A DNA stretch of 64,000 bases. It comes from Clostridia bacterium (GTDB taxonomy: Bacteria; Bacillota; Clostridia; Oscillospirales; Acutalibacteraceae). The position numbers were made by a program, and so were the translations under genes. The notes beneath the pieces are model-generated. The model was not told where the DNA came from, made no database searches, and worked only from the letters and a program-made list of their open reading frames with translations. The DNA is taken from NCBI GenBank assembly GCA_017548045.1, contig JAFYNR010000032.1:1-64000 (forward strand), in the 5' to 3' direction. Below are positions 43,261 through 52,561 of this stretch, piece after piece (the first letter of the stretch is position 1; the number at the start of each line of letters is the position of its first letter).

Positions 43261-44123
43261 TTTGCAGACCTCCCTTCAATGAGGCTGCGAAGAATTTTTT
43301 CGCCCTGCTCAACGGTATAAACATTTGCGGGCACGTCAATGCCTCTCGCTCTGAGTTTTGCAAAAATCTCCGTGATTTCGGGAACGTTAAGCCCCATCTC
43401 GCGAAGCTCTCCGCCTTTTGAGAAAACCTCATCAACACTGCCCTGCATTGCAACGGAAGCGTTGTTCATAACGATTATTCTGTCTGCCATACCTGCAATG
43501 TCTTCCATACTGTGAGAAACCACAATCACGGTACTGCCTGTCTGTTTTCTGTAATTTTTTATAAGCTCCGTAAGGTCTTTTCTGCCTCTCGGGTCAAGAC
43601 CTGCGGCAGGCTCGTCAAAAATAAGCACCTCGGGCTCCATTGACATAACACCTGCAATGGCGGCACGTCTTTTTTCACCGCCCGAAAGGTCAAAGGGAGA
43701 TTTATTGAGATGCTCCGCCTTGACACCCGTAAACTCGGCGGCACGGAGCACCCTCTCTTTTATTTCGGCCTCTGAAAGCTTCATATTTTTCGGACCGAAT
43801 GCAATATCTTTATATACTGTTTCTTCAAAAAGCTGATATTCGGGATACTGGAAGCAAAGACCAACCTTGAAGCGTGACTGCTTTAGAGTTTCCTTATCCT
43901 TCCAGATATCAACTCCGTCAACAAGCACTTTGCCGCTGTCGGGCTTCAGCAGTCCGTTGAAATGTGAAATCAGAGTGCTTTTGCCCGAGCCTGTGTGACC
44001 GATGATGCCCACAAGCTCTCCTTTTTCAATCTGAAGATTAACGTTATCTATTGCGGCAACCTGCTGAACGGTGCCCTTTGAGTAATAATGGGTAAGATTT
44101 ACCGTTTCTATTGCAAAGCTCAT
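43257..44123 (-). CDS. ecfA2: Energy-coupling factor transporter ATPase 2
   Basis: One of the two ATPases of the ECF module, 288 residues. Walker A GHTGSGKST is at 42-50, the signature LSGGEKRRAAIAG near 140, Walker B LIFDEPAAGLD near 165, and a switch His in VVSHSMED. It starts on the ATGA shared with the ecfA1 stop. The Glu of Walker B is intact, so it should hydrolyse ATP. Forms a heterodimer with EcfA1. Confidence 0.94.
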   Translation of the reverse strand: MSFAIETVNLTHYYSKGTVQQVAAIDNVNLQIEKGELVGIIGHTGSGKSTLISHFNGLLKPDSGKVLVDGVDIWKDKETLKQSRFKVGLCFQYPEYQLFEETVYKDIAFGPKNMKLSEAEIKERVLRAAEFTGVKAEHLNKSPFDLSGGEKRRAAIAGVMSMEPEVLIFDEPAAGLDPRGRKDLTELIKNYRKQTGSTVIVVSHSMEDIAGMADRIIVMNNASVAMQGSVDEVFSKGGELREMGLNVPEITEIFAKLRARGIDVPANVYTVEQGEKILRSLIEGRSAK

Positions 44124-44971
44124 ACGGCACCTCCCAACACACGGACCAGCTCATCAACACAGCCGTCAACGTCAAGCACGCCTTCACCCAAGCCGAGATT
44201 ATGGCAAAGCTCCGTTGACTGAGGCACGTCAAGACCGCAGGCGCGAAGCTTTTTAACCTGTGTGAAAACCTCTTTGGGAGTGCCATCCATAACGGGTCTG
44301 CCGCCGTCCATAACAATGACTCTGTCTGCCTGCACCGCTTCATCCATAAAGTGAGTGACAAGCACAACGGTTATGCCCATTTCCTTGTTAAGGCGTTTCA
44401 CCGTCTGCATAACTTCATCTCTGCCCATAGGGTCAAGCATTGCGGTAGGCTCATCAAGAACTATACATTCCGTCTGCATTGCGATTACGCCTGCAATGGC
44501 AACCCTCTGCTTCTGACCGCCCGAAAGCTTATGAGGCTCTCTGTGGCGGAAGTCATACATATTGACGCACTTCAAGGCATCGTCAACTCTTTTGCGGATT
44601 TCCGAAGGCTCAATGCCCAGATTTTCGGGACCGAAAGCAACGTCATCCTCAACAATCGTCGCAACAATCTGATTATCGGGATTCTGAAAAACCATACCTA
44701 CGATACGGCGGATTTCGTCTGCCTTTTCTTCCGTATCGGGCACAATGCCTTTAACAGAAACGGTGCCCTTTGTGGGTTCGAGAATGGCGTTGCACAGCTT
44801 TGCAAGGGTGCTTTTGCCCGAGCCGTTATGACCCAGCACGGCAACAAACTCACCCTTGTTGATTGCAAGGCTTACATCTGTCAGCGCAGGGTATTCCTGC
44901 ACAGACGCATCCTCGTCATCCGCATCATATATAAATGTTACGTTGTCAAATTCAATAATTTTTTCGCTCAT
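44120..44971 (-). CDS. ecfA1: Energy-coupling factor transporter ATPase 1
   Basis: The partner ATPase, 283 residues. Walker A GHNGSGKST is at 47-55, the signature LSGGQKQRVAIAG near 145, Walker B IVLDEPTAMLD near 170 and switch His in VTHFMDE. An acidic insert (DADDEDASVQE) precedes the first strand. It starts 19 bases after the methyltransferase gene. The first of three overlapping ecf genes. Confidence 0.94.
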   Translation of the reverse strand: MSEKIIEFDNVTFIYDADDEDASVQEYPALTDVSLAINKGEFVAVLGHNGSGKSTLAKLCNAILEPTKGTVSVKGIVPDTEEKADEIRRIVGMVFQNPDNQIVATIVEDDVAFGPENLGIEPSEIRKRVDDALKCVNMYDFRHREPHKLSGGQKQRVAIAGVIAMQTECIVLDEPTAMLDPMGRDEVMQTVKRLNKEMGITVVLVTHFMDEAVQADRVIVMDGGRPVMDGTPKEVFTQVKKLRACGLDVPQSTELCHNLGLGEGVLDVDGCVDELVRVLGGAV

Positions 44972-44990
44972 AGTAAAATCCTGTTAAATA

Positions 44991-45869
44991 TTATTTCACA
45001 TTCTTACCTTTCCATATTGCGCTTGCGCCGCAGGGAAGAACTCTGCCTTCCTTTGAAGAAACGGGAATGCCGATTTCATCGCTTTCGGTTGTGCCGCCGA
45101 ACTGCTTCTGCACGGTTTCACCCAGAATATATTCCATAACGCTGGGTGAAAGACCCGTTGTATATGAATTAATCAGCACCATAAGTGAATCTTCGTAAAG
45201 AAGCTGTGAGCAAAGGTCAACAAAATCGTAAACCTCATTTTCAAGCTTCCACACTTCGCCGCCGGGACCTCTGCCGTATGAGGGAGGGTCCATTATGATG
45301 ATGTCGTATTTATTTCCTCTTCTTATTTCGCGCTGAACAAACTTTATGCAGTCATCAACAAGCCAGCGCACGGGCGCATCGGAAAGGTGGCTTGCAGCCG
45401 CATTTTCCTTTGCCCAGAGGGTCATACCCTTTGAAGCGTCAACGTGAGTTACGCTTGCGCCTGCTCTGAGTGCGGCAACGGTTGCACCGCCCGTATAAGC
45501 AAAAAGGTTCAGCACCTTTACGGATCTGCCTGCATTCTTTATTATATCCGCAGTCATCTGCCAGTTAACCGCCTGCTCGGGAAAAAGACCCGTATGCTTG
45601 AAGCCCATTGTTTTGATATTGAATTTAAGCTCATCAAGACTTATCTGCCATACGTCGGGCATTTTTTTACATACTTTCCAGCTTCCGCCGCCCGTATTTG
45701 AACGGTTATAAATGGCGTGAGGATTATACCAAAGGGGATTCTCTTTTGGGGTTTTCCATATAACCTGAGGGTCGGGACGCACAAGGATTATATCCCCCCA
45801 TCTTTCAAGTCTTTCGCCGTCTGAGCAGTCAATAAGCTCGTAATCAATCCAGTTATCCGCTTTTCTCAT
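44991..45869 (-). CDS. SAM-dependent methyltransferase, RlmI/RlmK-like
   Basis: A Rossmann-fold methyltransferase of 292 residues resembling the C-terminal half of rRNA large-subunit cytosine methyltransferases. The SAM loop is NLFAYTGGATVAALRAGA near 118-136, followed by VTHVDASKGM and the catalytic-site DPPSYGRGPGG. The PUA domain of full RlmI is absent; the first 80 residues are instead a short beta region (ILVRPDPQVIWKTP). The substrate is thus likely RNA but not certain. It starts three bases after the ruvB stop, in the same operon. Confidence 0.85.
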   Translation of the reverse strand: MRKADNWIDYELIDCSDGERLERWGDIILVRPDPQVIWKTPKENPLWYNPHAIYNRSNTGGGSWKVCKKMPDVWQISLDELKFNIKTMGFKHTGLFPEQAVNWQMTADIIKNAGRSVKVLNLFAYTGGATVAALRAGASVTHVDASKGMTLWAKENAAASHLSDAPVRWLVDDCIKFVQREIRRGNKYDIIIMDPPSYGRGPGGEVWKLENEVYDFVDLCSQLLYEDSLMVLINSYTTGLSPSVMEYILGETVQKQFGGTTESDEIGIPVSSKEGRVLPCGASAIWKGKNVK

Positions 45870-45872
45870 AAT

Positions 45873-46904
45873 TTACACATCCAATCTCTGCTGACCCGGC
45901 ATAGGTATGCCCAGGTGAGCATAGCCTGCGGGAGTTACCGTTCTGCCTCTGGGAGTACGGCTGAGGAAGCCTATCTGCATAAGATAAGGCTCATAAACGT
46001 CCTCTATGGTCACGGCTTCTTCACCGATTGCCGCCGCAATGGTTTCAAGTCCCACGGGACCGCCGTTATAATTCTTGATCATTGTTTTAAGTATAAGTCT
46101 GTCGATTGAGTCAAGACCCAGTGCATCAATTTCCATACGGTCAAGGGCAAGGGACGAGGCTTCCTTTGTGATTCCGCCTTCGCACACAACCTGAGCAAAA
46201 TCCCTTGCTCTTTTAAGCAGACGGTTTGCAATACGGGGTGTACCTCTTGAACGGGATGCAATTTCAAGCGCACCCTCGGGGTCAATATCAATATCAAGGA
46301 TGCCTGCACTTCTGTTGACAATGCTTGAAAGCTGTTCGGGAGTATAAAGCTCAAGGCGGAGAATAACACCGAATCTGTCACGCAGAGGTGCACTGAGCTG
46401 ACCTGCCCTTGTGGTTGCACCTACAAGGGTGAATTTATGAAGATCAAGGCGGATTGAGCGTGCAGAGGGACCCTTACCGATAATGATATCGAGCACATTA
46501 TCCTCCATTGCAGGGTAAAGCACTTCTTCAACTGCTCTTGAAAGACGGTGGATTTCGTCAATAAAAAGTACGTCACCTTCGTTAAGGTTTGTCAGCAGTG
46601 CCGCAAGATCACCCGGCTTTTCAATGGCAGGTCCGCTTGTAACACGGAAATTAACTCCCATCTCGTTTGCGATGATGCCCGCAAGTGTGGTTTTGCCCAG
46701 ACCGGGAGGGCCGTAAAGCAAAACGTGGTCAAGAGGCTCGCCTCTGCGTCGTGCCGCCTCAATATAAATCGAAAGATTTTCCTTCGCCTTATCCTGTCCT
46801 ATGTATTCATCAAGGCTTTTCGGGCGGAGTGATATCTCTATATCGTTATCCTCAGAGGATGAAAATTCTGCTGAAACGATTCTGTTTTCCATATCAAAAT
46901 CCAT
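45873..46904 (-). CDS. ruvB: Holliday junction branch migration helicase RuvB
   Basis: The AAA+ motor of branch migration, 343 residues, full length. Walker [10 protein letters not shown] is at 65-73, Walker [10 protein letters not shown] near 115, sensor 1 GATTRAG near 160, and a C-terminal winged helix for DNA binding ends with RTPRGR. AGGAGG precedes the ATG. It follows ruvA by 12 bases and acts with it. Confidence 0.97.
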   Translation of the reverse strand: MDFDMENRIVSAEFSSSEDNDIEISLRPKSLDEYIGQDKAKENLSIYIEAARRRGEPLDHVLLYGPPGLGKTTLAGIIANEMGVNFRVTSGPAIEKPGDLAALLTNLNEGDVLFIDEIHRLSRAVEEVLYPAMEDNVLDIIIGKGPSARSIRLDLHKFTLVGATTRAGQLSAPLRDRFGVILRLELYTPEQLSSIVNRSAGILDIDIDPEGALEIASRSRGTPRIANRLLKRARDFAQVVCEGGITKEASSLALDRMEIDALGLDSIDRLILKTMIKNYNGGPVGLETIAAAIGEEAVTIEDVYEPYLMQIGFLSRTPRGRTVTPAGYAHLGIPMPGQQRLDV

Positions 46905-46916
46905 ATTTCATCCTCC

Positions 46917-47522
46917 TTAAAAATTCTTTGCAAGCTGTTTGAGTGCCTGCTTGATCATTTCTTCTGTTGAAAGATTGCCGTCAAGTCTGCCTACGGCAAT
47001 GCTGGCTTCGGATTTACTGTAACCCAGCATTACAAGTGCGTTTACCGCATCCTCACCTGCATAGCTGACCGTTGCCTTCTGTGCCGCCGCAATGTTGCCG
47101 AGAGTTTCAGAGCTTGTCGCAAAGCCGTCAAGCTTGCCCTTGAGCTCAAGCACAACTCTTTGTGCAATCTTGGGGCCTACGCCCTGAGCCGCAGTTATTG
47201 CTTTGACGTCGCCGCCTGCAACGGCTACCGCAAGCATATCGGGGGTAAGCTGCGAAAGAATGGCAAGAGCCGCCTTGGGACCTACACCCGAAACGCCCGT
47301 AAGCATCTTAAAGCAATCCAGTTCATTTTTATCCGCAAAGCCGAAAAGATCAAGGGCATCCTCACGCACGTTAAGGTGGGTGAAAAGAGTATGCTCCGCA
47401 CCTACGCTGCATTTACGCAGGGTATTGCCCGTTGCGAAAAGCCTGAACGCAACGCCGCCGCATTCAAGGGCAACACTGCTTTCATCCATATATATAATTT
47501 TACCTGTCAAACTGTAAAACAT
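46917..47522 (-). CDS. ruvA: Holliday junction branch migration protein RuvA
   Basis: The junction-binding subunit, 201 residues. An N-terminal OB-fold (MFYSLTGKIIYMDE) is followed by the two helix-hairpin-helix units (MLTGVSGVGPKAALAIL and AAQGVGPKIAQRVVLEL) and the small C-terminal domain III that contacts RuvB. The start at 47522 has AAAGGAAG and matches the family N-terminus; a frame extending to 47591 is not used. It lies 17 bases after ruvC. Confidence 0.96.
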   Translation of the reverse strand: MFYSLTGKIIYMDESSVALECGGVAFRLFATGNTLRKCSVGAEHTLFTHLNVREDALDLFGFADKNELDCFKMLTGVSGVGPKAALAILSQLTPDMLAVAVAGGDVKAITAAQGVGPKIAQRVVLELKGKLDGFATSSETLGNIAAAQKATVSYAGEDAVNALVMLGYSKSEASIAVGRLDGNLSTEEMIKQALKQLAKNF

Positions 47523-47539
47523 AAAGCAACTTCCTTTGT

Positions 47540-48037
47540 TTATCTTCTGCCAAGAGAACCTATCAGCGAGCCTGCACTGTGGCAGTGGCATATTGCCATT
47601 GCAAGAGCATCGGCGGCATCGTCGGGTTTAGGAATTTTTTCAAGATTCAGCATAACCCTTGTCATTTCCTGAACCTGCTTTTTCTCTGCCCTGCCGTAGC
47701 CTACAACACTCTGCTTAACCTGCAAGGGTGTGTATTCAAAAATCGGCATCCTTGCCTTCTGCGCCGCAAGCACAAGAGTGCCTCTCGCCTGAGCAACATC
47801 AATGGCAGTTTTTTGGTTAGTATTGAAAAACAGCTTTTCAATAGCCATAGCCTCGGGTCTGTACCTGTCAATAAGCATACAGGCACAGTCATAAATCCGT
47901 TCAAGTCTCTCGTTGAAGGGTGTATGGGCTTCGGTGGTTATTGCGCCGTAATCCAGCACCCTGAAATGGTTATTATGATATTCAACAACACCGTATCCGA
48001 CTATTGCATAGCCGGGGTCAATTCCAAGAACTATCAT
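47540..48037 (-). CDS. ruvC: Holliday junction resolvase RuvC
   Basis: Cuts Holliday junctions in recombination repair, 165 residues. The catalytic acids appear in order: Asp7 in GIDPGY, Glu67 in AIEKLFF, and the pair in DAADALA near 140. It starts on the ATGA shared with the der stop. The order ruvC-ruvA-ruvB is the standard Firmicute arrangement. Confidence 0.96.
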   Translation of the reverse strand: MIVLGIDPGYAIVGYGVVEYHNNHFRVLDYGAITTEAHTPFNERLERIYDCACMLIDRYRPEAMAIEKLFFNTNQKTAIDVAQARGTLVLAAQKARMPIFEYTPLQVKQSVVGYGRAEKKQVQEMTRVMLNLEKIPKPDDAADALAMAICHCHSAGSLIGSLGRR

Positions 48038-49359
48038 TTTTTGTTTGACTCTCTTTCACGCACTACCATTCTTGTGGGCGTTCCTTCAAGACCGAAAATT
48101 TCTCTTATCTGATTGTCAAGATAACGCTGATAGCTGTAATGGAAAAGCTCCGCATCATTAACAAAGCACACGAATGTGGGGGGTCTTGTTGAAGCCTGAG
48201 TCATATAATAAATTTTGAGGCGCTTACCTTTATCCGAAGGAGGCTGAACCCTTGCAGTTGCATCTGCAAGCACATCGTTGAGTTTGCCCGTTGAAATACG
48301 CATTGCATTCTGCGTATCAACAAATTTGATAAGCTCAAACAGACGGTCAAGTCTGATTTTTTCTTTTGCCGAAATAAAGATAATGGGCGCATATGACATA
48401 AATGAGAAATCCTTCATAAGCTGTTTTCTCATGCTGTCCATTGTCTTTCCGTCTTTTTCAACCGCATCCCACTTGTTGACTGCGATAATACATCCCTTAC
48501 CCATTTCATGAGCAATACCTGCAACCTTTGAATCCTGCTCCGTAAAGCCTTCGGTAGCATCAATCATAATAACGCAGACCTGTGCTCTTTCAACCGCCAT
48601 TCTGGCTCTGATTACGGAATACTTCTCAATCTGGTCGTAGACCTTACTCTTACGGCGCAGACCGGCGGTATCGATAAATATAAACTTGCCGTGGTTGTTT
48701 TCAACAATTGAATCCGTTGCATCTCTCGTTGTGCCTGCGATGTCTGAAACAATCATTCTGTCCTCACCGAGAACCGCATTTACAAGAGAGGATTTGCCTG
48801 CATTGGGCTTGCCTATAACAGCAACCTTTATTGCATCATCCTCATCGGTATCCTCGTTTTCATCGGGCAGATATTTCAGCACCTCGTCAAGCAGATCGCC
48901 CGTACCCATACCGTGAACCGACGAAACGGGAATGGGGTCACCAAGACCAAGGTTATAGAATTCATAGAAATCCGGGGGAAGTTCACCCGGTGTATCGCAT
49001 TTATTCACGCAAAGCACAACGGGCTTACCGCTTTTCTGAAGCATTGCGGCAACCTCACTGTCGGTTGCAACAACACCCGAACGTATATCCGTAACAAGGA
49101 TAATGACGTTGGCGCTGTCGATTGCAAGCTGGGCCTGCCTTCTCATCTGTTTGAGAATAATATCGTCCGAATATGGCTCGATACCACCCGTATCAATGAG
49201 CATAAAGTGTCTGTTAAGCCACTCGCACTCACCGTAAATTCTGTCTCTTGTAACACCCGGAGTATCGTCAACGATAGAAAGCCTTGCGCCTACAAGCTTA
49301 TTGAAAAGTGTGGATTTACCTACGTTGGGTCTGCCTACAATGGCAACTACATTGGACAT
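48034..49359 (-). CDS. der: Ribosome biogenesis GTPase Der (EngA)
   Basis: A double-GTPase needed for 50S subunit assembly, 441 residues. The first G domain has GRPNVGKST (9-17), DTGG and NKCD. The second has GKPNAGKSS near 183, DTAG and NKWD. A C-terminal KH-like domain (PTFVCFVNDAELFHYSYQRY) ends the protein. It starts directly after the DUF512 stop, whose last codons hold its ribosome site GGAGGG, so the two are translationally coupled. Confidence 0.97.
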   Translation of the reverse strand: MSNVVAIVGRPNVGKSTLFNKLVGARLSIVDDTPGVTRDRIYGECEWLNRHFMLIDTGGIEPYSDDIILKQMRRQAQLAIDSANVIILVTDIRSGVVATDSEVAAMLQKSGKPVVLCVNKCDTPGELPPDFYEFYNLGLGDPIPVSSVHGMGTGDLLDEVLKYLPDENEDTDEDDAIKVAVIGKPNAGKSSLVNAVLGEDRMIVSDIAGTTRDATDSIVENNHGKFIFIDTAGLRRKSKVYDQIEKYSVIRARMAVERAQVCVIMIDATEGFTEQDSKVAGIAHEMGKGCIIAVNKWDAVEKDGKTMDSMRKQLMKDFSFMSYAPIIFISAKEKIRLDRLFELIKFVDTQNAMRISTGKLNDVLADATARVQPPSDKGKRLKIYYMTQASTRPPTFVCFVNDAELFHYSYQRYLDNQIREIFGLEGTPTRMVVRERESNKK

Positions 49360-50667
49360 TTATATCCCTCCTGTCAGGGCAGAGAGCAAATCCTCTCCGC
49401 CGGGTCCGTTTTGTGTAACTTTGATTTTCAATTTATCCGAAAGCTCCTCAACCGTCATATCGTCAAGGAACATATCCCCCTCACTGCGAAGACAGTTAGG
49501 CGGAATTATAAGTTCTTCGCCAAGTTTAAGACCTTCAACCGCCGAAGCAATATCTCTGCCGCAAAGCAGACCCGAAACGGTTATCATACTGCCCAGCAAA
49601 CGGTTTTTTGCGGCAACAACCTGAACGGAAAGACCTTTTATTTTGTTTTCAGCTTTTACCGAAAGCTCCTTTATCAGCGGATATGCCGCTTCACCCGTAA
49701 CGACGGTTACTTTTCTGTCAAGGGAAGTAACTGCACATTCATTCAGCGCATCTTCAAACTCCGCTTTGAGCAAAGCCCACATTCCCACGCCGTTTTCAAG
49801 CTGAGGAAAGCCGTTGTAATATTCTTCACCGGGCATTTCACGCTTTGCCTTGAGATAAAATTCATCTGCCGCATAAGCGATTACCGTACCGTGTTCCTCT
49901 TCGAATTTTTCGTTGAAACGGTCAATCATATCTATGACTTCGCCTGCGGTTTCGCAGGTGTAGGGTTCAAGAGGATAAAGCCCTTCTCTGTGGTCCGAAA
50001 GACCTACGGGCACCGCCGCAATGCTCTGCACCGCAGGGTAAAGCTTTGCAAGTTCCCCAAGACTGTATTCAAGCTCACTGCCGTCGTTTATTCCCGGACA
50101 AAGCACAAGCTGTGTATTGAGTGCAATACCCGCATCCGCAAACCGTCTCAAATATTTCAGCGATTCGCCCGCCTTGGGATTTGCCATCATTTTTACCCTC
50201 AGGTCGGGATTCATCGTCTGCACCGATACGTTAACGGGGCTGATGTGCATTTTTATTATTCTTTCGGCTTCGGAATCCGTCAGGTTTGTAAGTGTGATGT
50301 AATTACCGAAAAGGAAGGAAAGCCTTGAATCGTCATCCTTGAAATAAAGACTTTTTCTCAGACCCTTCGGAAGCTGATCAATAAAACAGAAAATGCATTT
50401 ATTTTTGCAGCTTCTTTGCCTGTCCATAAGGTACGTTTCAAACTCCAGACCGATATCCTCAAATTCATCCTTTTTTATAAGCACAAGCTTCGATTTGCCT
50501 TGTGCCGTCTGAAGGGCAATCACAAGCTTCTTTTCGTTGAGATAGAAACGGTAATCCAGGACGTCATTTATCTCATTTCCGTTTATACTCAGAAGCCTGT
50601 CCCCTGCACGTATTTTCTTCTTTTCGGCAATACTGCCCTTGGTAATTTCACTTATTGTTACCGCCAT
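49360..50667 (-). CDS. DUF512 family protein with PDZ domain and Cys cluster
   Basis: A 435-residue protein of the clostridial DUF512 group. Residues 1-65 resemble a PDZ domain (GSIAEKKKIRAGDRLLSING). Then comes a radical-SAM-like barrel with Cys87, Cys91 and Cys94 in C-x3-C-x2-C order, which could bind a [4Fe-4S] cluster. The C-terminal DUF512 domain contains CRSEGDMFLDDMT near 410. Its function is unknown. It heads the long minus-strand operon and is divergent from obg. Pairing with der is widespread in clostridia and suggests a link to ribosome assembly or cofactor synthesis, which is unproven. Confidence 0.88.
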   Translation of the reverse strand: MAVTISEITKGSIAEKKKIRAGDRLLSINGNEINDVLDYRFYLNEKKLVIALQTAQGKSKLVLIKKDEFEDIGLEFETYLMDRQRSCKNKCIFCFIDQLPKGLRKSLYFKDDDSRLSFLFGNYITLTNLTDSEAERIIKMHISPVNVSVQTMNPDLRVKMMANPKAGESLKYLRRFADAGIALNTQLVLCPGINDGSELEYSLGELAKLYPAVQSIAAVPVGLSDHREGLYPLEPYTCETAGEVIDMIDRFNEKFEEEHGTVIAYAADEFYLKAKREMPGEEYYNGFPQLENGVGMWALLKAEFEDALNECAVTSLDRKVTVVTGEAAYPLIKELSVKAENKIKGLSVQVVAAKNRLLGSMITVSGLLCGRDIASAVEGLKLGEELIIPPNCLRSEGDMFLDDMTVEELSDKLKIKVTQNGPGGEDLLSALTGGI

Positions 50668-50708
50668 TATCTCACCTGCCTATACTACCCGATTTTAATT
50701 CACCGTAC

Positions 50709-50717
50709 AGTATAACA
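50709..50717 (-). promoter_or_regulatory. Extended -10 of the long minus-strand operon
   Basis: TGTTATACT on the minus strand, about 42 bases before the DUF512 start. No good -35 is present (TACCAA at 17 bases). Confidence 0.5.
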
Positions 50718-50790
50718 CACTTTTTTGCAAATTGGTAGTGAATTATTTGTAAATATTATAATATTTTTAAAGAAGTTGCAAAAAAATCTA

Positions 50791-50819
50791 TTGTAAACTC
50801 GGTTTTTATAGGGTATAAT
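50791..50819 (+). promoter_or_regulatory. Promoter of the obg operon
   Basis: TTGTAA and TATAAT with a 17-base spacer stand 51 bases before the obg ATG. Confidence 0.75.
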
Positions 50820-50870
50820 CTATGATGTGAATGTATGTCTTAATTCAAACAAAAGGAAAAGGAAAAGCGT

Positions 50871-52142
50871 ATGTTTGTAGATATTGCGAAAATCAAAATA
50901 AAAGCAGGTAACGGCGGCAACGGTGCCGTCAGTTTCCGCAGAGAAAAATACGTTGCGGCAGGCGGTCCCGACGGCGGTGACGGCGGCAAAGGCGGTAACG
51001 TAGTATTTCAGGTTGACGACAATCTCGCAACCCTTGCGGACTTCCGTTACAAAAGAAAATACACCGCACCCAACGGCGAAAACGGCTCAGGCGGACGCAA
51101 AAACGGCAGAGGCGGCGAAGACCTCATAATTAAGGTGCCCCGAGGCACAATAATAAGAGAGGTTGAAAGCGGTGCTGTTATGGCGGATATGTCGGGCAGT
51201 GAGCCTTTCATTGCCGCAAAAGGCGGCAGAGGCGGCTGGGGCAACCCCCACTTTGCAACCCCCACAAGGCAGGTTCCCCGTTTCGCAAAAAACGGTACTC
51301 CCGGCGAGGAATGGGAGGTAAGCCTTGAACTCAAGCTTCTTGCCGACGTAGGCCTGCTGGGCTTCCCCAACGTGGGAAAATCAACCCTTGTTTCAGTGGT
51401 AAGTCAGGCAAAGCCGATTATTGCGAACTATCACTTCACAACAATAACTCCCGTGCTGGGCGTTGTTTCTCTCGGCGAAGGCAGTTCGTTTGTTATGGCG
51501 GATATTCCCGGTCTTATTGAAGGCGCCGGCGACGGTGTGGGTCTGGGTCACGAATTTCTCCGCCACGTAGACCGTTGCAGACTGCTTGTTCACATTGTTG
51601 ATGCCGCCGGAAGTGAAGGCAGAGACCCCATCGAGGATTTCGAAATCATCAACAAAGAACTCGAAAAATTTGACCCCGAATTGGCAAAGCGCCCTCAGAT
51701 TGTTTGTGCAAACAAAATTGACCTTGCGGAAGATGAGCAGCTCGAAAGACTTGAAAAGTATTTTACCGAGCGCGGCTACGAATACCACACAATGTGCGCT
51801 CCCATTCTTGAGGGCACAAGCGAGCTTATCAGCGCTGTATGGAATAAGCTTCAGACTCTCCCCCCCATCAAGCAGTATGAAGCGGAGATTATTCCCGTTG
51901 AAATGTTTGAGAAGCAGGCGGACAAAGGCTTCACCATCCGCGTTGAGGATGATATCTATTTTGTGGAAGCACCCTGGCTTCTCAAAATTCTTCAGCGCAC
52001 AGACCTTGACGACTACGAGTCACTGCAATACTTCCAGAGAATTCTTATTTCAAGCGGAATCATTGACGCTCTCCGTGAAAGAGGCATAAATGAAGGCGAT
52101 ACCGTTTCTATTTATGACCTTGAATTTGATTTTGTTAACTGA
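50871..52142 (+). CDS. obg: GTPase Obg
   Basis: A ribosome-associated GTPase in 50S assembly and stress control, 423 residues. The glycine-rich Obg fold (1-157; NGGNGAVSFRREKY and GGPDGGDGGKGG) is followed by the G domain with GFPNVGKST (164-172), DIPGLIEGA and NKID. The C-terminal OCT domain (FTIRVEDDIYFVEAPW) is present. It is the first gene of the plus-strand operon, followed closely by Mini-RNase III. The L21 and L27 genes often found upstream are not here. Confidence 0.97.
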   Translation: MFVDIAKIKIKAGNGGNGAVSFRREKYVAAGGPDGGDGGKGGNVVFQVDDNLATLADFRYKRKYTAPNGENGSGGRKNGRGGEDLIIKVPRGTIIREVESGAVMADMSGSEPFIAAKGGRGGWGNPHFATPTRQVPRFAKNGTPGEEWEVSLELKLLADVGLLGFPNVGKSTLVSVVSQAKPIIANYHFTTITPVLGVVSLGEGSSFVMADIPGLIEGAGDGVGLGHEFLRHVDRCRLLVHIVDAAGSEGRDPIEDFEIINKELEKFDPELAKRPQIVCANKIDLAEDEQLERLEKYFTERGYEYHTMCAPILEGTSELISAVWNKLQTLPPIKQYEAEIIPVEMFEKQADKGFTIRVEDDIYFVEAPWLLKILQRTDLDDYESLQYFQRILISSGIIDALRERGINEGDTVSIYDLEFDFVN

Positions 52143-52158
52143 TTGCGGGGTAAAAAGC

Positions 52159-52554
52159 TTGAATTTACTGATTGATAAAAAAACGGACGTTTCATCTCTC
52201 AGCCCACTCACTCTTGCTTTTGTGGGTGACACGGTTTTTGACCTGCTCACAAGAAGCGAGCTTGTGTGCGAAGCAAACAGACCCGTCAATGCACTGCACA
52301 CTGCGGCAAGCAAAAGAGTATGCGCCGCCGCCCAGGCAGAGAGTATGAAAAAAATTCTTCCTTTGCTTACGGAAGATGAAACTGCCGTATTCAAAAGAGG
52401 AAGAAACGCTCATACGGGCGGAATCCCCAAGAATGCATCCAGTGCGGATTATCACTATGCAACGGGGCTTGAAAGCCTTTTCGGCTGGCTTTATCTCAGA
52501 GGCGAAGCTGAAAGAATAACGGAACTTTATTCGATTATCAGAAACGAGGACTGA
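52159..52554 (+). CDS. mrnC: Mini-ribonuclease 3
   Basis: A compact RNase III-like endonuclease that matures 23S rRNA, 131 residues, with no RNA-binding domain. The signature LAFVGDTVFDLLTRSELV near 20 contains the catalytic Asp. RGRNAHTGG and the YHYATGLESLFGWLYL block close the fold. I chose the TTG at 52159, which lies 16 bases after the obg stop with a GGGG site, because its first residues match the family N-terminus. A longer frame inside obg is not credible. Confidence 0.9.
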   Translation: MNLLIDKKTDVSSLSPLTLAFVGDTVFDLLTRSELVCEANRPVNALHTAASKRVCAAAQAESMKKILPLLTEDETAVFKRGRNAHTGGIPKNASSADYHYATGLESLFGWLYLRGEAERITELYSIIRNED

Positions 52555-52561
52555 TATACAA

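Noticed and set aside
48913..50328. A 471-codon open frame on the plus strand
   Set aside because: It lies wholly antisense to der and the DUF512 gene, which have full family signatures. Its translation is rich in Cys, His and Arg, without domains or a ribosome site, as expected of a shadow frame.
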